DNA of 64,000 bases from Bacillus methanolicus (GTDB taxonomy: Bacteria; Bacillota; Bacilli; Bacillales; Cytobacillaceae). Position numbers and translations under genes: made by a program. The notes under the pieces are model-generated. The model was not told where the DNA came from and ran no database searches. It saw only the letters and a list, made by a program, of their open reading frames with translations. Shown piece by piece: positions 27,834 through 37,200 of the stretch. The stretch covers positions 1,125,501-1,189,500 of the forward strand of contig NZ_PNFF01000001.1 of NCBI RefSeq assembly GCF_028888695.1. Direction: 5' to 3'. The first letter of the stretch is position 1. The number at the start of each line of letters is the position of its first letter.

Positions 27834-29240
27834 TCAGTTCCAACTAAATTTTTCTTTCGTTTGTTGTTGATGATTTAATTTGCTGTTTCTATAACCATAG
27901 GTAAAGTAAATGACAAGACCTATTGTCAGCCAAACAAGGAATCCCATCCAAGTAAAGGCGGAAAGCTAGAGCATTAGATAAACACATAAAATCACTGATA
28001 CTGCGGGAATAAAAGGAACTAATGGCGTTCTAAATCCGCGTTTTAAATCGGGTTGTGTTTTACGCAGTACAGCAACTCCTAACGAAACAGTTGCGAAAGC
28101 AAATAATGTGCCTATATTCGTCAACTCGGCTAATTTGTCTAGGGGAACAAAACCGGCAAAGATCGAAACTAAGAGGGCTGTTATCTTTGTACTTGCGGCC
28201 GGAACTTGTGATTTCGGATGAACAGATGACAAAGCCTTTGGAAGAAGTCCGTCCCTGCTAATTGAATAGAACAAGCGCGTTTGTCCGAACATCATTACGA
28301 TTAGAACAGTTGTAATTCCAACAATTGCTCCAAGCGAAATAAATCCGGCTGCCCAATCTTGTTGAATAAACTGCAACGCAAATGCAACTGGATCTTTCAC
28401 GTTTAGCAACTCATAAGGCACAATCCCCGTGAGAATTAAAGATACGACAATATACAGAATCGTACAAATCGTTAGTGCTGAAATAATGCCGATTGGAAGA
28501 TTGCGCTGAGGATTTTTCACTTCTTCAGCTGCTGTAGATACCGCGTCAAAACCAAAGTATGCAAAAATAACTACGGCAGCACCGGTAACTACACCTGAAA
28601 ATCCAAAAGGCATGAATGGAGTCCAATTAGTTGGTTTAACGTACCAAACACCTATAATAATGAAAAGAAGTACGACTGCAATTTTGACAATAACCATTAT
28701 GAAATTAAACTTAACAGATTCTTTTACTCCCCTGGAAAGAAGAAAAGTTACTAAAAGTACTATGATGATAGCAGGCAAATCAACCAAGGTGCCTTTTGCA
28801 GGATCATATGCACTGGATAAAGCAGTTGGGATATGAATCCCAAATCCTGATAATAATGATTTAAAATATCCGGACCATCCACTTGCCACCGCTGAAGCGG
28901 CAAGACCATATTCAAGTACCAGGTCCCAGCCTAAAATCCAAGCAAATATCTCACCAAATGCAACATAGCTATACGTATATGCACTCCCTGATTCAGGGAT
29001 CATAGAAGCAAATACTGAATAACATAATGCTGCAAAAGCGCAAGCCAGTCCTGCGATAATAAATGAAATGATTAAGGCTGGGCCGGCATATTTTGCTGCG
29101 GCTACTCCTGTCAGCACGAATATTCCCGTCCCTATGATCGCTCCAACACCTAGCATTGTAAGATCCATAGCACCCAATGCCCTTTTTAGTGAATTATTTG
29201 AAAATTCACTGCCGATTGGCTTTTTACGAAATAAATCCAT
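27834..29240 (-). pseudogene. YfnA-like amino-acid permease with C-terminal amber codon and lost leader
   Basis: APC permease starting MDLFRKKPIGSEF at ATG 29240, with GVGAIIGTGIFVLTGVAAAKYAGPA and SGSAYTYSYVAFGEIFAWILGWD. TAG at 27966-27968 replaces a codon that is usually CAG (LMLQL), after which the frame continues LSAFTWMGFLVWLTIGLVIYF to a stop at 27834, so the last membrane helix is cut off. No ribosome site precedes the ATG: four bases away the DNA switches to a SteT-like fragment on the other strand. A 424-residue product could be partly active if translated, but the missing leader argues against it. Confidence 0.85.
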
Positions 29241-29244
29241 TGTA

Positions 29245-30259
29245 ATTGGAGCTCTCGGATTATACTTTGGCTCTCTGCTCGCCGGTTTTTTTGGTCTAGC
29301 AGAAAACAGTAAAATAATTATCGGGATTATTACTGTTGTTTTCCTTGGTATATTAAACATTTTAGGAACCCAGTTTGGGGGTTTTATTCAAGGTTTATCT
29401 ACAATTGGGAAGCTTATACCTATCGTTTTAATAGCATTATTCGGAATTTCGCAAGGTGAATTTCCTGTTTTTAATATGGAAAGTGGAATTTCCCATGAAA
29501 TTAGTATGGGTGCTGCTGTTTTGGCAACCCTTTGGGCTTATGACGGCTGGATGAATGTTGGATTTATGGCGGGTGAGATGAAAAACCCTGCGAAAACACT
29601 TCCAAAAGCCATTATCTCAGGAATCATGGTAGTAATCATTGCTTATTTATCTGTAAACATTGCCATGCTTCATGTATTGCCGGCAAATCAAATTGTTGAA
29701 CTTGGACCCAATGCTGCTGAGGCTGCGGCAACTAAGCTATTTGGAGATATGGGTGGAAAACTATTAACAATAGGAATTCTTATATCTATTTTCGGTTGTC
29801 TAAATGGGAAAGTACTTACCTTCCCGAGAATTCCGTTTGCGATGGCTGAAGACGGTTTTCTTCCTGGTTCAAGGTCGATTTCATGGATACACCCTAAATT
29901 TAAAACACCTGTTGGGGCAACAATTTCCCAAATGGTTATTGCAATATTAATGATGACTTTAGGGAACCCTGATCGTCTTTCTGATATTGCCATTTTTTCG
30001 GTCTTCACATTTTACGGTTTAGCCTTTTATGCTGTTTTCTTGCTTCGCAAAAATAATACAGAAAATGATCATTTATATAAAGTGCCTTTATATCCCATTA
30101 CACCTATAATTGCTTGGTGCGGTTTACATTGTAGGAAGTGCATTGGTAAATAGTCCATTGGATGCGCTAATATCCTTGTGTATTACTTTAATCGGACTGC
30201 CAATTTATTTAAAAGCAAAGTCTAAAGCTCAAGCGAAAACAATAGCAAAAGCCAGTTGA
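29245..30259 (+). pseudogene. SteT-like APC permease, 5'-truncated and frameshifted
   Basis: Plus-strand homology to Ser/Thr exchangers begins near 29245 with GALGLYFGSLLAGFFGLAEN and continues through NILGTQFGG, WAYDGWMNVGFMAGEMKNP and FPRIPFAMAEDGFLPG. The first three to four helices are missing; codons before 29245 are just the reverse strand of the yfnA-like gene. Near 30118-30121 one extra base shifts the frame; the correct continuation VYIVGSALVNSPLDALISL ends at 30259. So at least two lesions separate this from a working gene. Confidence 0.88.
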
Positions 30260-30284
30260 CACGAATGTGAACAAAAAAATGATA

Positions 30285-30325
30285 AGAAAATGGAGCGCTG
30301 TTCCTAGGCGCTCCATTTACATTTT
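30285..30325. terminator. Terminator between the steT fragment and the coat-protein gene
   Basis: Eleven-base stem AAATGGAGCGC/GCGCTCCATTT with a nine-base loop, followed by T-rich sequence on the minus strand, directly at the 3' end of the CotF-like gene. Also correctly placed for the plus strand. Confidence 0.82.
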
Positions 30326-30960
30326 TAATGAGTCATATTATTTTGCATCGGCGGCTGACCTTGGGCAGGTGCGTAGGAGTTTAATATTTGCTGCATGTCT
30401 TGCTGGGCAAGTTGTGGTACTTGATAGTAATGATGTTTGTTTTGATAAATGTTAACTTCATAAGCCATCTCTATACAGTTTGGCACTGAGTCAGCCAGCA
30501 CTCTGCGAACAACTGGATTCGTTGTTTCCAGTGCAGCCATTGTCTTCATTGAAGCCAACGATTTTAAGGCTCCCAGCAAGAAACCTGAAACGATTTCTTC
30601 ATTTATTTCCGAAGCAGATTGTATCGGTTTTTTTGGCTGGGAAGGTTTTAATCCGTAAACGAAATCATTCCCTTGCTTCATTTTATAGCTTTGTGTCTGT
30701 TTTGAAGGATCTCTTCCAGTTTTAAAACATTCTAATGTTATGTTGTACTCATCTTGTAAAAAACGATATTGGCGATCCATAATATCAGCTAATTCCTGGT
30801 CTTTTACAAATTGGCGCAACAACGTGTATGTGTTTAAAGTGCCAATGGATCCTGATAAAACTTCATGTACATCAAATAGTTCATGCCCTCCATGATTCAG
30901 TTGCTGCGGAATATTGCCTGTTTGCATATTTTGATGCATTTGGCCCTGTTGATTTACCAC
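30325..30960 (-). CDS. CotF-family spore coat protein
   Basis: 211-residue protein with the CotF/ferritin-like coat domain: HELFDVHEVLSGSIGTLNTYTLLRQFVKDQELADIMDRQY and a C-terminal helical part EEIVSGFLLGALKSLASMKTMAALE. Gln/Met/Asn-rich N- and C-terminal tails are typical of spore coat proteins. The start is GTG 30960 behind AAAGGAGGAG. It is presumably made in the mother cell and laid in the spore coat; YhcQ and CotF of B. subtilis are relatives. Confidence 0.88.
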   Translation of the reverse strand: MVNQQGQMHQNMQTGNIPQQLNHGGHELFDVHEVLSGSIGTLNTYTLLRQFVKDQELADIMDRQYRFLQDEYNITLECFKTGRDPSKQTQSYKMKQGNDFVYGLKPSQPKKPIQSASEINEEIVSGFLLGALKSLASMKTMAALETTNPVVRRVLADSVPNCIEMAYEVNIYQNKHHYYQVPQLAQQDMQQILNSYAPAQGQPPMQNNMTH

Positions 30961-31059
30961 TTAAAATCACTCCTCCTTTTATAATAAAACGTACGTTGTT
31001 ATTATGTTTTATCTCATCGTGATTTATTCTTACATGTTCCAAAAAACGATACATGTTAA

Positions 31060-31070
31060 GGGTCAGACCC
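31060..31070. repeat. GGGTCAGACCC mini-palindrome
   Basis: An 11-bp palindrome (5+1+5) six bases beyond the stop of the 97-aa gene. It matches the end motif of the dispersed repeat at 22136 and 52886 and the hairpin arm at 56702, so may be a solo REP-like end. Short enough to be chance. Confidence 0.45.
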
Positions 31071-31075
31071 GAAAA

Positions 31076-31369
31076 CTATTTGTTTTTTGGAAGTGGATTT
31101 TTGTTCGGAATTATTTCCTTCGAAAACTCCGTTAATCCAGCCATATTGGGCATTTGGGCAGATTTTTGAAAGCGAAAATTACTCATTAAGTTTTGAAGCG
31201 GCTGCAGCATATTTTTATTTCGACTTCTTCTTAACCCATAGGCAGCTGCACTAACTCCGAGACCTAATAAGGACGCCCACATCATCCCTCTATTGTTTCG
31301 TCTTCTGCCAAACATATTGAAAAGAGTCTGTCTTCTCCCTGAAAAAAGCATTGTGATCCAGTTATTCAA
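31076..31369 (-). CDS. Small basic membrane-associated protein, 97 aa
   Basis: An unusual N-terminal basic stretch (GRRQTLFNMFGRRRNNRG) is followed by one hydrophobic segment MMWASLLGLGVSAAAYGL and then RRSRNKNM, so the protein probably sits in a membrane with both ends basic. The single small glycine/alanine helix recalls the DUF3918/YrzQ-type short proteins, but I am not certain. TTG 31369 is the likely start, eight bases after AAGGAAG. Function unknown; may be sporulation-related given the coat gene beside it. Confidence 0.6.
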   Translation of the reverse strand: MNNWITMLFSGRRQTLFNMFGRRRNNRGMMWASLLGLGVSAAAYGLRRSRNKNMLQPLQNLMSNFRFQKSAQMPNMAGLTEFSKEIIPNKNPLPKNK

Positions 31370-31500
31370 ATTGATACACTTCCTTTATTAAAATTCAGAA
31401 AGCGAAATTTATTTTTCACCTTCCAAGTTTTAATTTTCTCTTTCATGATTTTAATTATGCTGGCAATGATTTGATTAATAATGCTATTTCCTATGTTACA

Positions 31501-32070
31501 TTACGTAGCTTTTCGATATTTTCTTAACAACTTATCTTTTGACATCATTAGATAAACCAAATGATGTTTTTTAACGTTCCTAATACCAAATGAAGGCGTT
31601 GAAAGGAAAAAGATAGGCAGCAGTGAAGTTTTTTTATACATCTTATAAAAACTGTTTTGCGGAGAAAAGCACTCAAATCCTAATTGTCTGACCCCTTTGT
31701 TTAAAATCGTTATTCCGATAATCCCTTTTATTTTTTGCTTATCGGGATGTTTATGAATATATTCAGCCAGAAGCGGCATTGAATTTAATACTGTTTTGTA
31801 AATACATCTTGCCCTATTCACATGATTCTCCATTCTAAGGAATTCACTCAATAATTGTACATTATGGAGATGGATTTTTATTAGTACGTCATTTTTACAA
31901 ATCATCGTTCCATCCAAAAGGACAACATCTTTTCCTTTATATTTCGTTAATCGAACTCTAAATATTGCTTTTTTATTGCCTTCAAACTCGATATATTGAA
32001 GCCGGGTAAACAAAAAATAAATAGGATCGAAAATTTTCCATATAGATAAAATGGAAAGACGTATTCCCAT
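31501..32070 (-). CDS. YkoP-like protein of unknown function
   Basis: 189-residue protein. DPIYFLFTRLQYIEFE, FRVRLTKYKGKDVVLLDGTMICKNDVLIKIHLHN and KGIIGITILNKGVRQLGFE resemble B. subtilis YkoP, which in that species lies among glycosyltransferase and phosphoesterase genes (ykoN, ykoQ). Here it precedes a phosphatase-superfamily gene on the same strand, while YkoQ- and YkoN-like genes are at 54-56 kb. No signal peptide; possibly a membrane-surface lipid or polysaccharide enzyme partner. Start ATG 32070 follows AAAGGAG with a long 11-base spacing. Confidence 0.68.
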   Translation of the reverse strand: MGIRLSILSIWKIFDPIYFLFTRLQYIEFEGNKKAIFRVRLTKYKGKDVVLLDGTMICKNDVLIKIHLHNVQLLSEFLRMENHVNRARCIYKTVLNSMPLLAEYIHKHPDKQKIKGIIGITILNKGVRQLGFECFSPQNSFYKMYKKTSLLPIFFLSTPSFGIRNVKKHHLVYLMMSKDKLLRKYRKAT

Positions 32071-32173
32071 AACGATTTATTCTCCTTTCATTTCATTTCA
32101 ACAATAGGATGTATAAATCGATCTATTTTTAAAAATAGAAACAATTGGAAATAGTAATCAAGTTTCTTGTAAA

Positions 32174-33658
32174 TTATTTTATTATTGAAAGAACCCATTC
32201 TTTTACATCTTTTATACGTAAATGCTTTGGGGCGGAATCTGTCCCTGTCACAATCATAGGAACTAATGAATCGTCTTTATGCAAAGCTCCGTGGCTGGCT
32301 CCACCGACATGAGTCGGCGACCCTTCTCCAATAAGTTCATATCCCGGTTTTGCTGTTATGACAAGATAATCTCCTTTATGTGAAAAAAACGAACTGTAAA
32401 ATCTTGCAAGACCATCAGGGAAATTTCCAAAGGAAATTCTTTTATCTTTTATTTGCAGATCCAGAATCTCGATTTTTCCTTCTAAACTCCATGTTTGTCC
32501 ATATTCATCAATGTAGTCTCCACCTGGATGAAAAATAAGTTTTCCGTCCTGTTCGCCTGAAATAACATGAATATCTTCCCCTGCTTTCCATCCAATCAGA
32601 TCAATTCTTCTGTCCTTTTGCAAAGTATTTGCAATCTGATTAAGAGCCAACCGATTTGCATCAAGAGAATAGACAAATGCCATTCGCTCATTTACACCTA
32701 AAACAATTTGATCTTTTGGTGTAACTCCCTTTCTTAATTTGACAATCGTATATTCGTTTAAGACTTTCCTTAGATCAATGAGTGCTTCATTTCGATCAGC
32801 GCCAATCCATGCTTGGCCGTTATCACCCATGATCACCCATATATTTTCTTTTAAAGCGTCTTCCCGTGAGGAGAAACTGTTTAAGATCGTTGCAAGTTGT
32901 TGATCTATTTTTATTATTGCTTTCGTATCCATCGGCCCGTTTTTATGTACGCTTTTATCCCCATCCGAAAAATAAACAATCGAAAAATCAGGAAGTTTGT
33001 CTTCTTGTATTAAATAAGTGAGTTCGTTTACGGAAAAAGTGTTTTGGAACCCGTATTTTCTCCAAAAGTGATGTTTACGGTTAAAAGGGTTCATTTTATG
33101 CAGTGCCCCATGTGAAAATAAGGAAGGAGCCTTTACTTCTATCTTTCCTGGAATTCCTGTTAACCAAGACAGCAGGCGTGGAATTATTAATGACTGATTT
33201 GTACTTCCCTTATAAATAAGAGTATTTATTGAAGCTGATTTTTTATCAGACATGGCAAGTTCTTCATGAATCGTTTTAAACTCATTACCTAAATGGACAT
33301 TGTTCAAATTATATAAAATATCGTTCATTGATTGCTTTAAACCAAGCTTCATTAATTCTCTAATATGGCTTCCGTAATTTATCAATCGTTTTTCATCTAG
33401 ATGGTACCAAACCAATCCAGGGATTTTATGCTTGTCACAATAAACCCCGGTCAACAGGGTGCTATCTACATTTACCGACATGGTTGGAAACGGACTAACA
33501 ACATCAGAATAAAAGTGTCCATTTTCTATAAAAAATTGAAATGTTCTTGCTTGTCCATTCCTAACAGCATTCTGCAAGGGAATCGTCATAAGAGAATCTA
33601 TCAAAAGAAGAATCACCCGTTTTTTTGTTCCTTCTGCTGCAAAATTGCTTAATGCCAA
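32174..33658 (-). CDS. Alkaline-phosphatase-superfamily phosphodiesterase
   Basis: 494-residue hydrolase of the type-I phosphodiesterase/nucleotide pyrophosphatase fold. Metal and nucleophile motifs: RVILLLIDSL (first Asp), PTMSVNVDSTLLTG (Thr/Ser nucleophile), SDGDKSVHKNGP (Asp and His), MGDNGQAWIG (Asp) and a late HVGGASHGALHKDDSLVPMI (His). TTG 33658 is preferred as start because AAGGGAG lies eight bases before it; ATG 33685 has no site. It is likely to release phosphate or split phosphodiesters at the cell surface or in the cytoplasm; no signal peptide is evident. Confidence 0.82.
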   Translation of the reverse strand: MALSNFAAEGTKKRVILLLIDSLMTIPLQNAVRNGQARTFQFFIENGHFYSDVVSPFPTMSVNVDSTLLTGVYCDKHKIPGLVWYHLDEKRLINYGSHIRELMKLGLKQSMNDILYNLNNVHLGNEFKTIHEELAMSDKKSASINTLIYKGSTNQSLIIPRLLSWLTGIPGKIEVKAPSLFSHGALHKMNPFNRKHHFWRKYGFQNTFSVNELTYLIQEDKLPDFSIVYFSDGDKSVHKNGPMDTKAIIKIDQQLATILNSFSSREDALKENIWVIMGDNGQAWIGADRNEALIDLRKVLNEYTIVKLRKGVTPKDQIVLGVNERMAFVYSLDANRLALNQIANTLQKDRRIDLIGWKAGEDIHVISGEQDGKLIFHPGGDYIDEYGQTWSLEGKIEILDLQIKDKRISFGNFPDGLARFYSSFFSHKGDYLVITAKPGYELIGEGSPTHVGGASHGALHKDDSLVPMIVTGTDSAPKHLRIKDVKEWVLSIIK

Positions 33659-33757
33659 TTGATTTACTCCCTTCCATCGATCCATATTAGTTTTATTATG
33701 GTAGTTCGATATTCAGAATATGTTCGGTATTATCATTTTTATTTTCAAAAAGTATAG

Positions 33758-34687
33758 TTAAAACATACTCAACGAATACTTCGAAGATAAGATCTCCAAT
33801 AATTTAAGACCTGCAATACTGTTTCCCTTTTCATCGAGAGCAGGTCCAAATATTCCTAGCCCGAAACGATGGGGAACCGCTCCCATGATGCCGCCTGAAA
33901 CTCCGCTTTTTGCCGGGATTCCAACCCTAACGGCAAACTCCCCTGAAGCGTTATACATACCGCATGTAACCATAAAAGTCTTGCAAATTCTTGCTACTTC
34001 TGCAGGTATGATTCTTTTGTTTGTGATCGGCTCAACCCCATCCATGGCGAATACGATGCCTATTCTCGCCAAGTCCAAACAATCCATTTCAATCGCACAT
34101 TGTTTTGTATAAAGGTCCAGAAGCTCTTCCACATCCTCATTGATGATTCCGTGCTGCTTCATAAAATAGCATAAAGAACGGTTAAGAAAGGAAGTTTCAA
34201 ACTCCGACTTCGCCACTTCCTGTGAATAGGCAACTTTTGAATTGCCGGCCAATTCCTGAATGAATGTAAGAATCCGTTTTAATCGGTCCTCGATCGATTG
34301 TCCTTTAATCATATGAGTAACCGCCAATGCCCCTGCATTAATCATCGGATTTAACGGCTTGGAAGGGTTATTTAATTCAAGCTTAACGATGGAATTAAAA
34401 GGATCTCCCGTAGGTTCGTATCCTACCTTTCTAAAAACAAATTTTTCCCCGCAATCGATTAGTGCCAAAGCAAGAGTTAACACTTTCGAAATACTTTGCA
34501 GTGTAAATTTTTGCTGGATATCTCCTGCAGATATACATGTTCCGTCAGGATGATAAATGGCTGCAGATAAATCATGAGGGTTTGCTTTTTTTAAAGCAGG
34601 GATATAATCAGCGACCTTTCCATGTCTTGTATACTTCTTTGCTTCCAACACGACTTCGTTTAACTTTTCACTCGAATGACAAGGCAT
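33758..34687 (-). CDS. glsA: Glutaminase A
   Basis: 309-residue glutaminase of the serine-dependent beta-lactamase-like fold, hydrolysing glutamine to glutamate and ammonia. Ser65-x-x-Lys68 (FTLQSISK) is the catalytic pair. Other landmarks are [27 protein letters not shown] and [15 protein letters not shown]. Length is typical. The start at 34687 has only a weak GGTGAT site. It is monocistronic; in Bacillus such genes often aid acid or nitrogen homeostasis. Confidence 0.93.
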   Translation of the reverse strand: MPCHSSEKLNEVVLEAKKYTRHGKVADYIPALKKANPHDLSAAIYHPDGTCISAGDIQQKFTLQSISKVLTLALALIDCGEKFVFRKVGYEPTGDPFNSIVKLELNNPSKPLNPMINAGALAVTHMIKGQSIEDRLKRILTFIQELAGNSKVAYSQEVAKSEFETSFLNRSLCYFMKQHGIINEDVEELLDLYTKQCAIEMDCLDLARIGIVFAMDGVEPITNKRIIPAEVARICKTFMVTCGMYNASGEFAVRVGIPAKSGVSGGIMGAVPHRFGLGIFGPALDEKGNSIAGLKLLEILSSKYSLSMF

Positions 34688-34802
34688 TTTTTATCACCAA
34701 CTTGATTTCTAAAATGGTCTCTTTTCATTTATTAGCTAGTCTAATCAAAAACAATCCGGAATACTCATCATAAAAACCATTCAATTCAATACGGCGATTT
34801 AT

Positions 34803-34856
34803 ATGTAAACAAAAATTAAATATCGGTTGACATTAATATTGAAGTTCTATTATTCT
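34803..34856 (+). promoter_or_regulatory. BirA-type operator and promoter of bioB
   Basis: ATGTAAACA and GGTTGACAT are separated by 13 bases, the same 9-13-9 geometry as the bioA operator. The right half-site contains TTGACA, a perfect -35, followed 18 bases later by TATTCT as a possible -10. It lies about 245 bp upstream of the start codon, which implies a leader of roughly 215 nt. The rest of 34688-35077 holds nothing else I recognise. Confidence 0.65.
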
Positions 34857-35077
34857 TAATTTATATAACACTTTATCGTTAATGTTAGAATAAGCTGGAT
34901 ATATATCTATTTATTTTCTTTAATTGGATTTACATACAAAGTAGTATAGATGTGGATGCACATACCGCAATCAAACAACTTCATTTTGGCTGTAGGTATT
35001 AGTTTAATGGCGTTCACATAAATGAGATCTGCCTTTTATTAAAGTAAAATGTTGCTCAACAGGAAGGGGTAAAAAGA

Positions 35078-36073
35078 ATGGGAAATTGGAAACAACTTGC
35101 ATTAAGCGTTTTAGATGGACACGAATTAACCGATGATGAAGCTTTATCTATATTAAACTGTCCTGATGAAGAACTCCTTGAATTGCTGCAAAGCGCTTAT
35201 ACAATCCGTCATCATTACTATGGCAACAAGGTAAAATTAAATATGATTATTAACACGAAATCCGGCCTTTGCCCGGAAAACTGCGGTTATTGTTCCCAGT
35301 CCAGTGTTTCAACAGCGCCAATTGAAAAATATCAAATGCTTGACAAAGAGTCTATTTTAAAAGGTGCTGAGCGAGCCTATCACTTGAATATCGGAACATA
35401 CTGTATTGTGGCAAGCGGAAGAGGTCCGAGCAATAGAGAGGTCGAGCACGTCGCTTCTGCAGTAAAGGAAATAAAGGAAAAGTTCAATCTAAAAATTTGT
35501 GCCTGTCTTGGATTGTTAAAGCCCGAGCAGGCAAAAAAGCTGAAGGAAGCCGGTGTAGACCGCTACAACCATAATATCAACACCTCTGAAAATCACCATG
35601 AATCGATCACGACTTCCCATACTTACCAGGACAGAGTCAATACCGTACAACTTATAAAAGAAGCGGGAATTTCCCCTTGCTCCGGAGTCATCGTCGGAAT
35701 GAGAGAGACAAAGCAGGACGTTATTGATATGGCAAGAAGCCTAAGAGCATTAGATGCCGATTCAATCCCTGTCAACTTTTTGCATGCAATTCCAGGAACG
35801 CCTCTTGAAGGTGTTGATGAACTAAATCCTAGATACTGCCTAAAAGTTCTTTGCCTCATGCGTTTCATCAACCCAACAAAGGAAATACGAATTTCGGGAG
35901 GAAGAGAAGTGAACCTGCGCAGCCTGCAGCCACTAGGTTTATACCCTGCTAACTCAATATTTGTCGGAGACTACTTAACCACTGCAGGACAAGAAAGCAG
36001 TGCTGATCACCAAATGCTTGAGGATTTAGGGTTTGAGATTGATTTCGTGAAAGAAAAAGTTAGTGCGGTTTAG
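35078..36073 (+). CDS. bioB: Biotin synthase
   Basis: 331-residue radical-SAM enzyme that inserts sulfur into dethiobiotin. Cys65-x3-Cys69-x2-Cys72 in SGLCPENCGYCSQS binds the SAM [4Fe-4S] cluster. YCIVASGRGP, CACLGLL and RYNHNINTSENHH match BioB, and the arginine for the [2Fe-2S] cluster lies in IRISGGREVNLRSLQP. ATG 35078 follows GGAAGGGG. Stands alone with its own terminator; a BirA-type operator lies far upstream. Confidence 0.96.
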   Translation: MGNWKQLALSVLDGHELTDDEALSILNCPDEELLELLQSAYTIRHHYYGNKVKLNMIINTKSGLCPENCGYCSQSSVSTAPIEKYQMLDKESILKGAERAYHLNIGTYCIVASGRGPSNREVEHVASAVKEIKEKFNLKICACLGLLKPEQAKKLKEAGVDRYNHNINTSENHHESITTSHTYQDRVNTVQLIKEAGISPCSGVIVGMRETKQDVIDMARSLRALDADSIPVNFLHAIPGTPLEGVDELNPRYCLKVLCLMRFINPTKEIRISGGREVNLRSLQPLGLYPANSIFVGDYLTTAGQESSADHQMLEDLGFEIDFVKEKVSAV

Positions 36074-36118
36074 TGAAATAATAAAAGGAATTATTGCAAG
36101 AATAGATAATAATGTTGT

Positions 36119-36150
36119 AAGGCTGTCGGAAAAATTACGACAGCCTTTTT
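36119..36150 (+). terminator. Terminator of bioB
   Basis: Ten-base stem AAGGCTGTCG/CGACAGCCTT with a nine-base loop and five T, 45 bp after the bioB stop. Confidence 0.92.
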
Positions 36151-36228
36151 AGTACTATTGCTTTACTTTTTGCATTGTTTCCAACTTAAATAGCGGATCG
36201 TTTACAATGTAATGCTGAATATAGAAAA

Positions 36229-37200
36229 CTATGCCCACCACATTTCAGTCATTTGCTCTTTAAATAGAATTCCTTTCAGTAAGCTGATCGCCTTACTTAA
36301 TCCCTCATCGGTAGAAGCGAGCATGTCTTCATGTTCAATGGAAAGGACATAATCATAACCTACTGCACGAAGTGTGCTAACAATATCTTTCCACATTTTT
36401 TCGTCATGGCCATAGCCGACTGATCTGAAAGTCCAAGACCGGTCTAAAATGTTGCTGTAGTGTTTCGTATCTAACACGCCGTTCACACTTATATTGGCTT
36501 TGTCTAAATATGTGTCTTTTGCGTGGAAATGGAAGATGGCATTTTCGCGCCCTAGCTTCTTAATTGCTTCTACAGGATCAATTCCTTGCCAAACAAGGTG
36601 GCTCGGATCGAAATTTGCTCCAATGCTTTCTCCCGCATGTTCTCTTAGTTTCAGTAATGTCTCCGGATTGTAGACAACAAAACCGGGATGCATTTCGAAA
36701 GCAATTTGATTGATTCCGTGAGACTCTGCGAATTTAGCCTCTTCTTTCCAATAAGGAATCACCACTTCGTTCCACTGCCAATCTAGAATATCCAAATACT
36801 CCGGAGGCCACGAACATGTCACCCAGTTTGGATATTTTGCGTTCGGATGGTCACCAGGGCAACCGGAAAAACCGTTAATGACAGGAATTTCTAATCGCTC
36901 AGCTAATAAGACTGTTTTTCTCCAAACATCATGAGACTCTTTCGCAAATCTTTTATCTGGATGAAGAGGATTGCCATGGCAGCTTAAAGCGCTGATCATT
37001 AATCCCCTGCTTTCAAGCGCAAGTTTGAAAGATTTTAATTTTTCAGGGCTTTCCAATAACTCATCAGGGTTGCAATGACTGTTTCCCGGATAGTTGCCTG
37101 TTCCCAATTCAACTGCTTCTACGCCCATTGCGCTTAATTTATCAAGCATTTCTTCAAAAGGTAAGTTTTGATATAGAGCTGTGAATACACCTAGTTTCAT
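36229..37200 (-). CDS. Sugar-phosphate isomerase/epimerase (IolE/IolI-like TIM barrel)
   Basis: 323-residue xylose-isomerase-like TIM barrel: MKLGVFTALYQNLPFEEMLDKLSAMGVEAVELGTG, IAFEMHPGFVVYNPETLLKL, GANFDPSHLVWQGIDP and FHFHAKDTYLD provide the metal-binding Glu/Asp/His set. ATG 37200 overlaps the stop of the preceding dehydrogenase gene (ATGA), so translation is coupled; the longer frame has no support. It is last in the sugar/polyol operon, and presumably isomerises or dehydrates the keto intermediate made by the dehydrogenases. Confidence 0.87.
   Translation of the reverse strand: MKLGVFTALYQNLPFEEMLDKLSAMGVEAVELGTGNYPGNSHCNPDELLESPEKLKSFKLALESRGLMISALSCHGNPLHPDKRFAKESHDVWRKTVLLAERLEIPVINGFSGCPGDHPNAKYPNWVTCSWPPEYLDILDWQWNEVVIPYWKEEAKFAESHGINQIAFEMHPGFVVYNPETLLKLREHAGESIGANFDPSHLVWQGIDPVEAIKKLGRENAIFHFHAKDTYLDKANISVNGVLDTKHYSNILDRSWTFRSVGYGHDEKMWKDIVSTLRAVGYDYVLSIEHEDMLASTDEGLSKAISLLKGILFKEQMTEMWWA

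Noticed and set aside
29068-29244. Plus-strand codons leading into the steT-like fragment as a long 361-residue gene
   Set aside because: These codons are the reverse complement of the yfnA-like gene's 5' coding region; only the part after about 29245 has real permease character.
29241-29360. Minus-strand N-terminal extension of the yfnA-like gene
   Set aside because: It is antisense to the steT-like fragment and precedes the natural MDLFRKK start.
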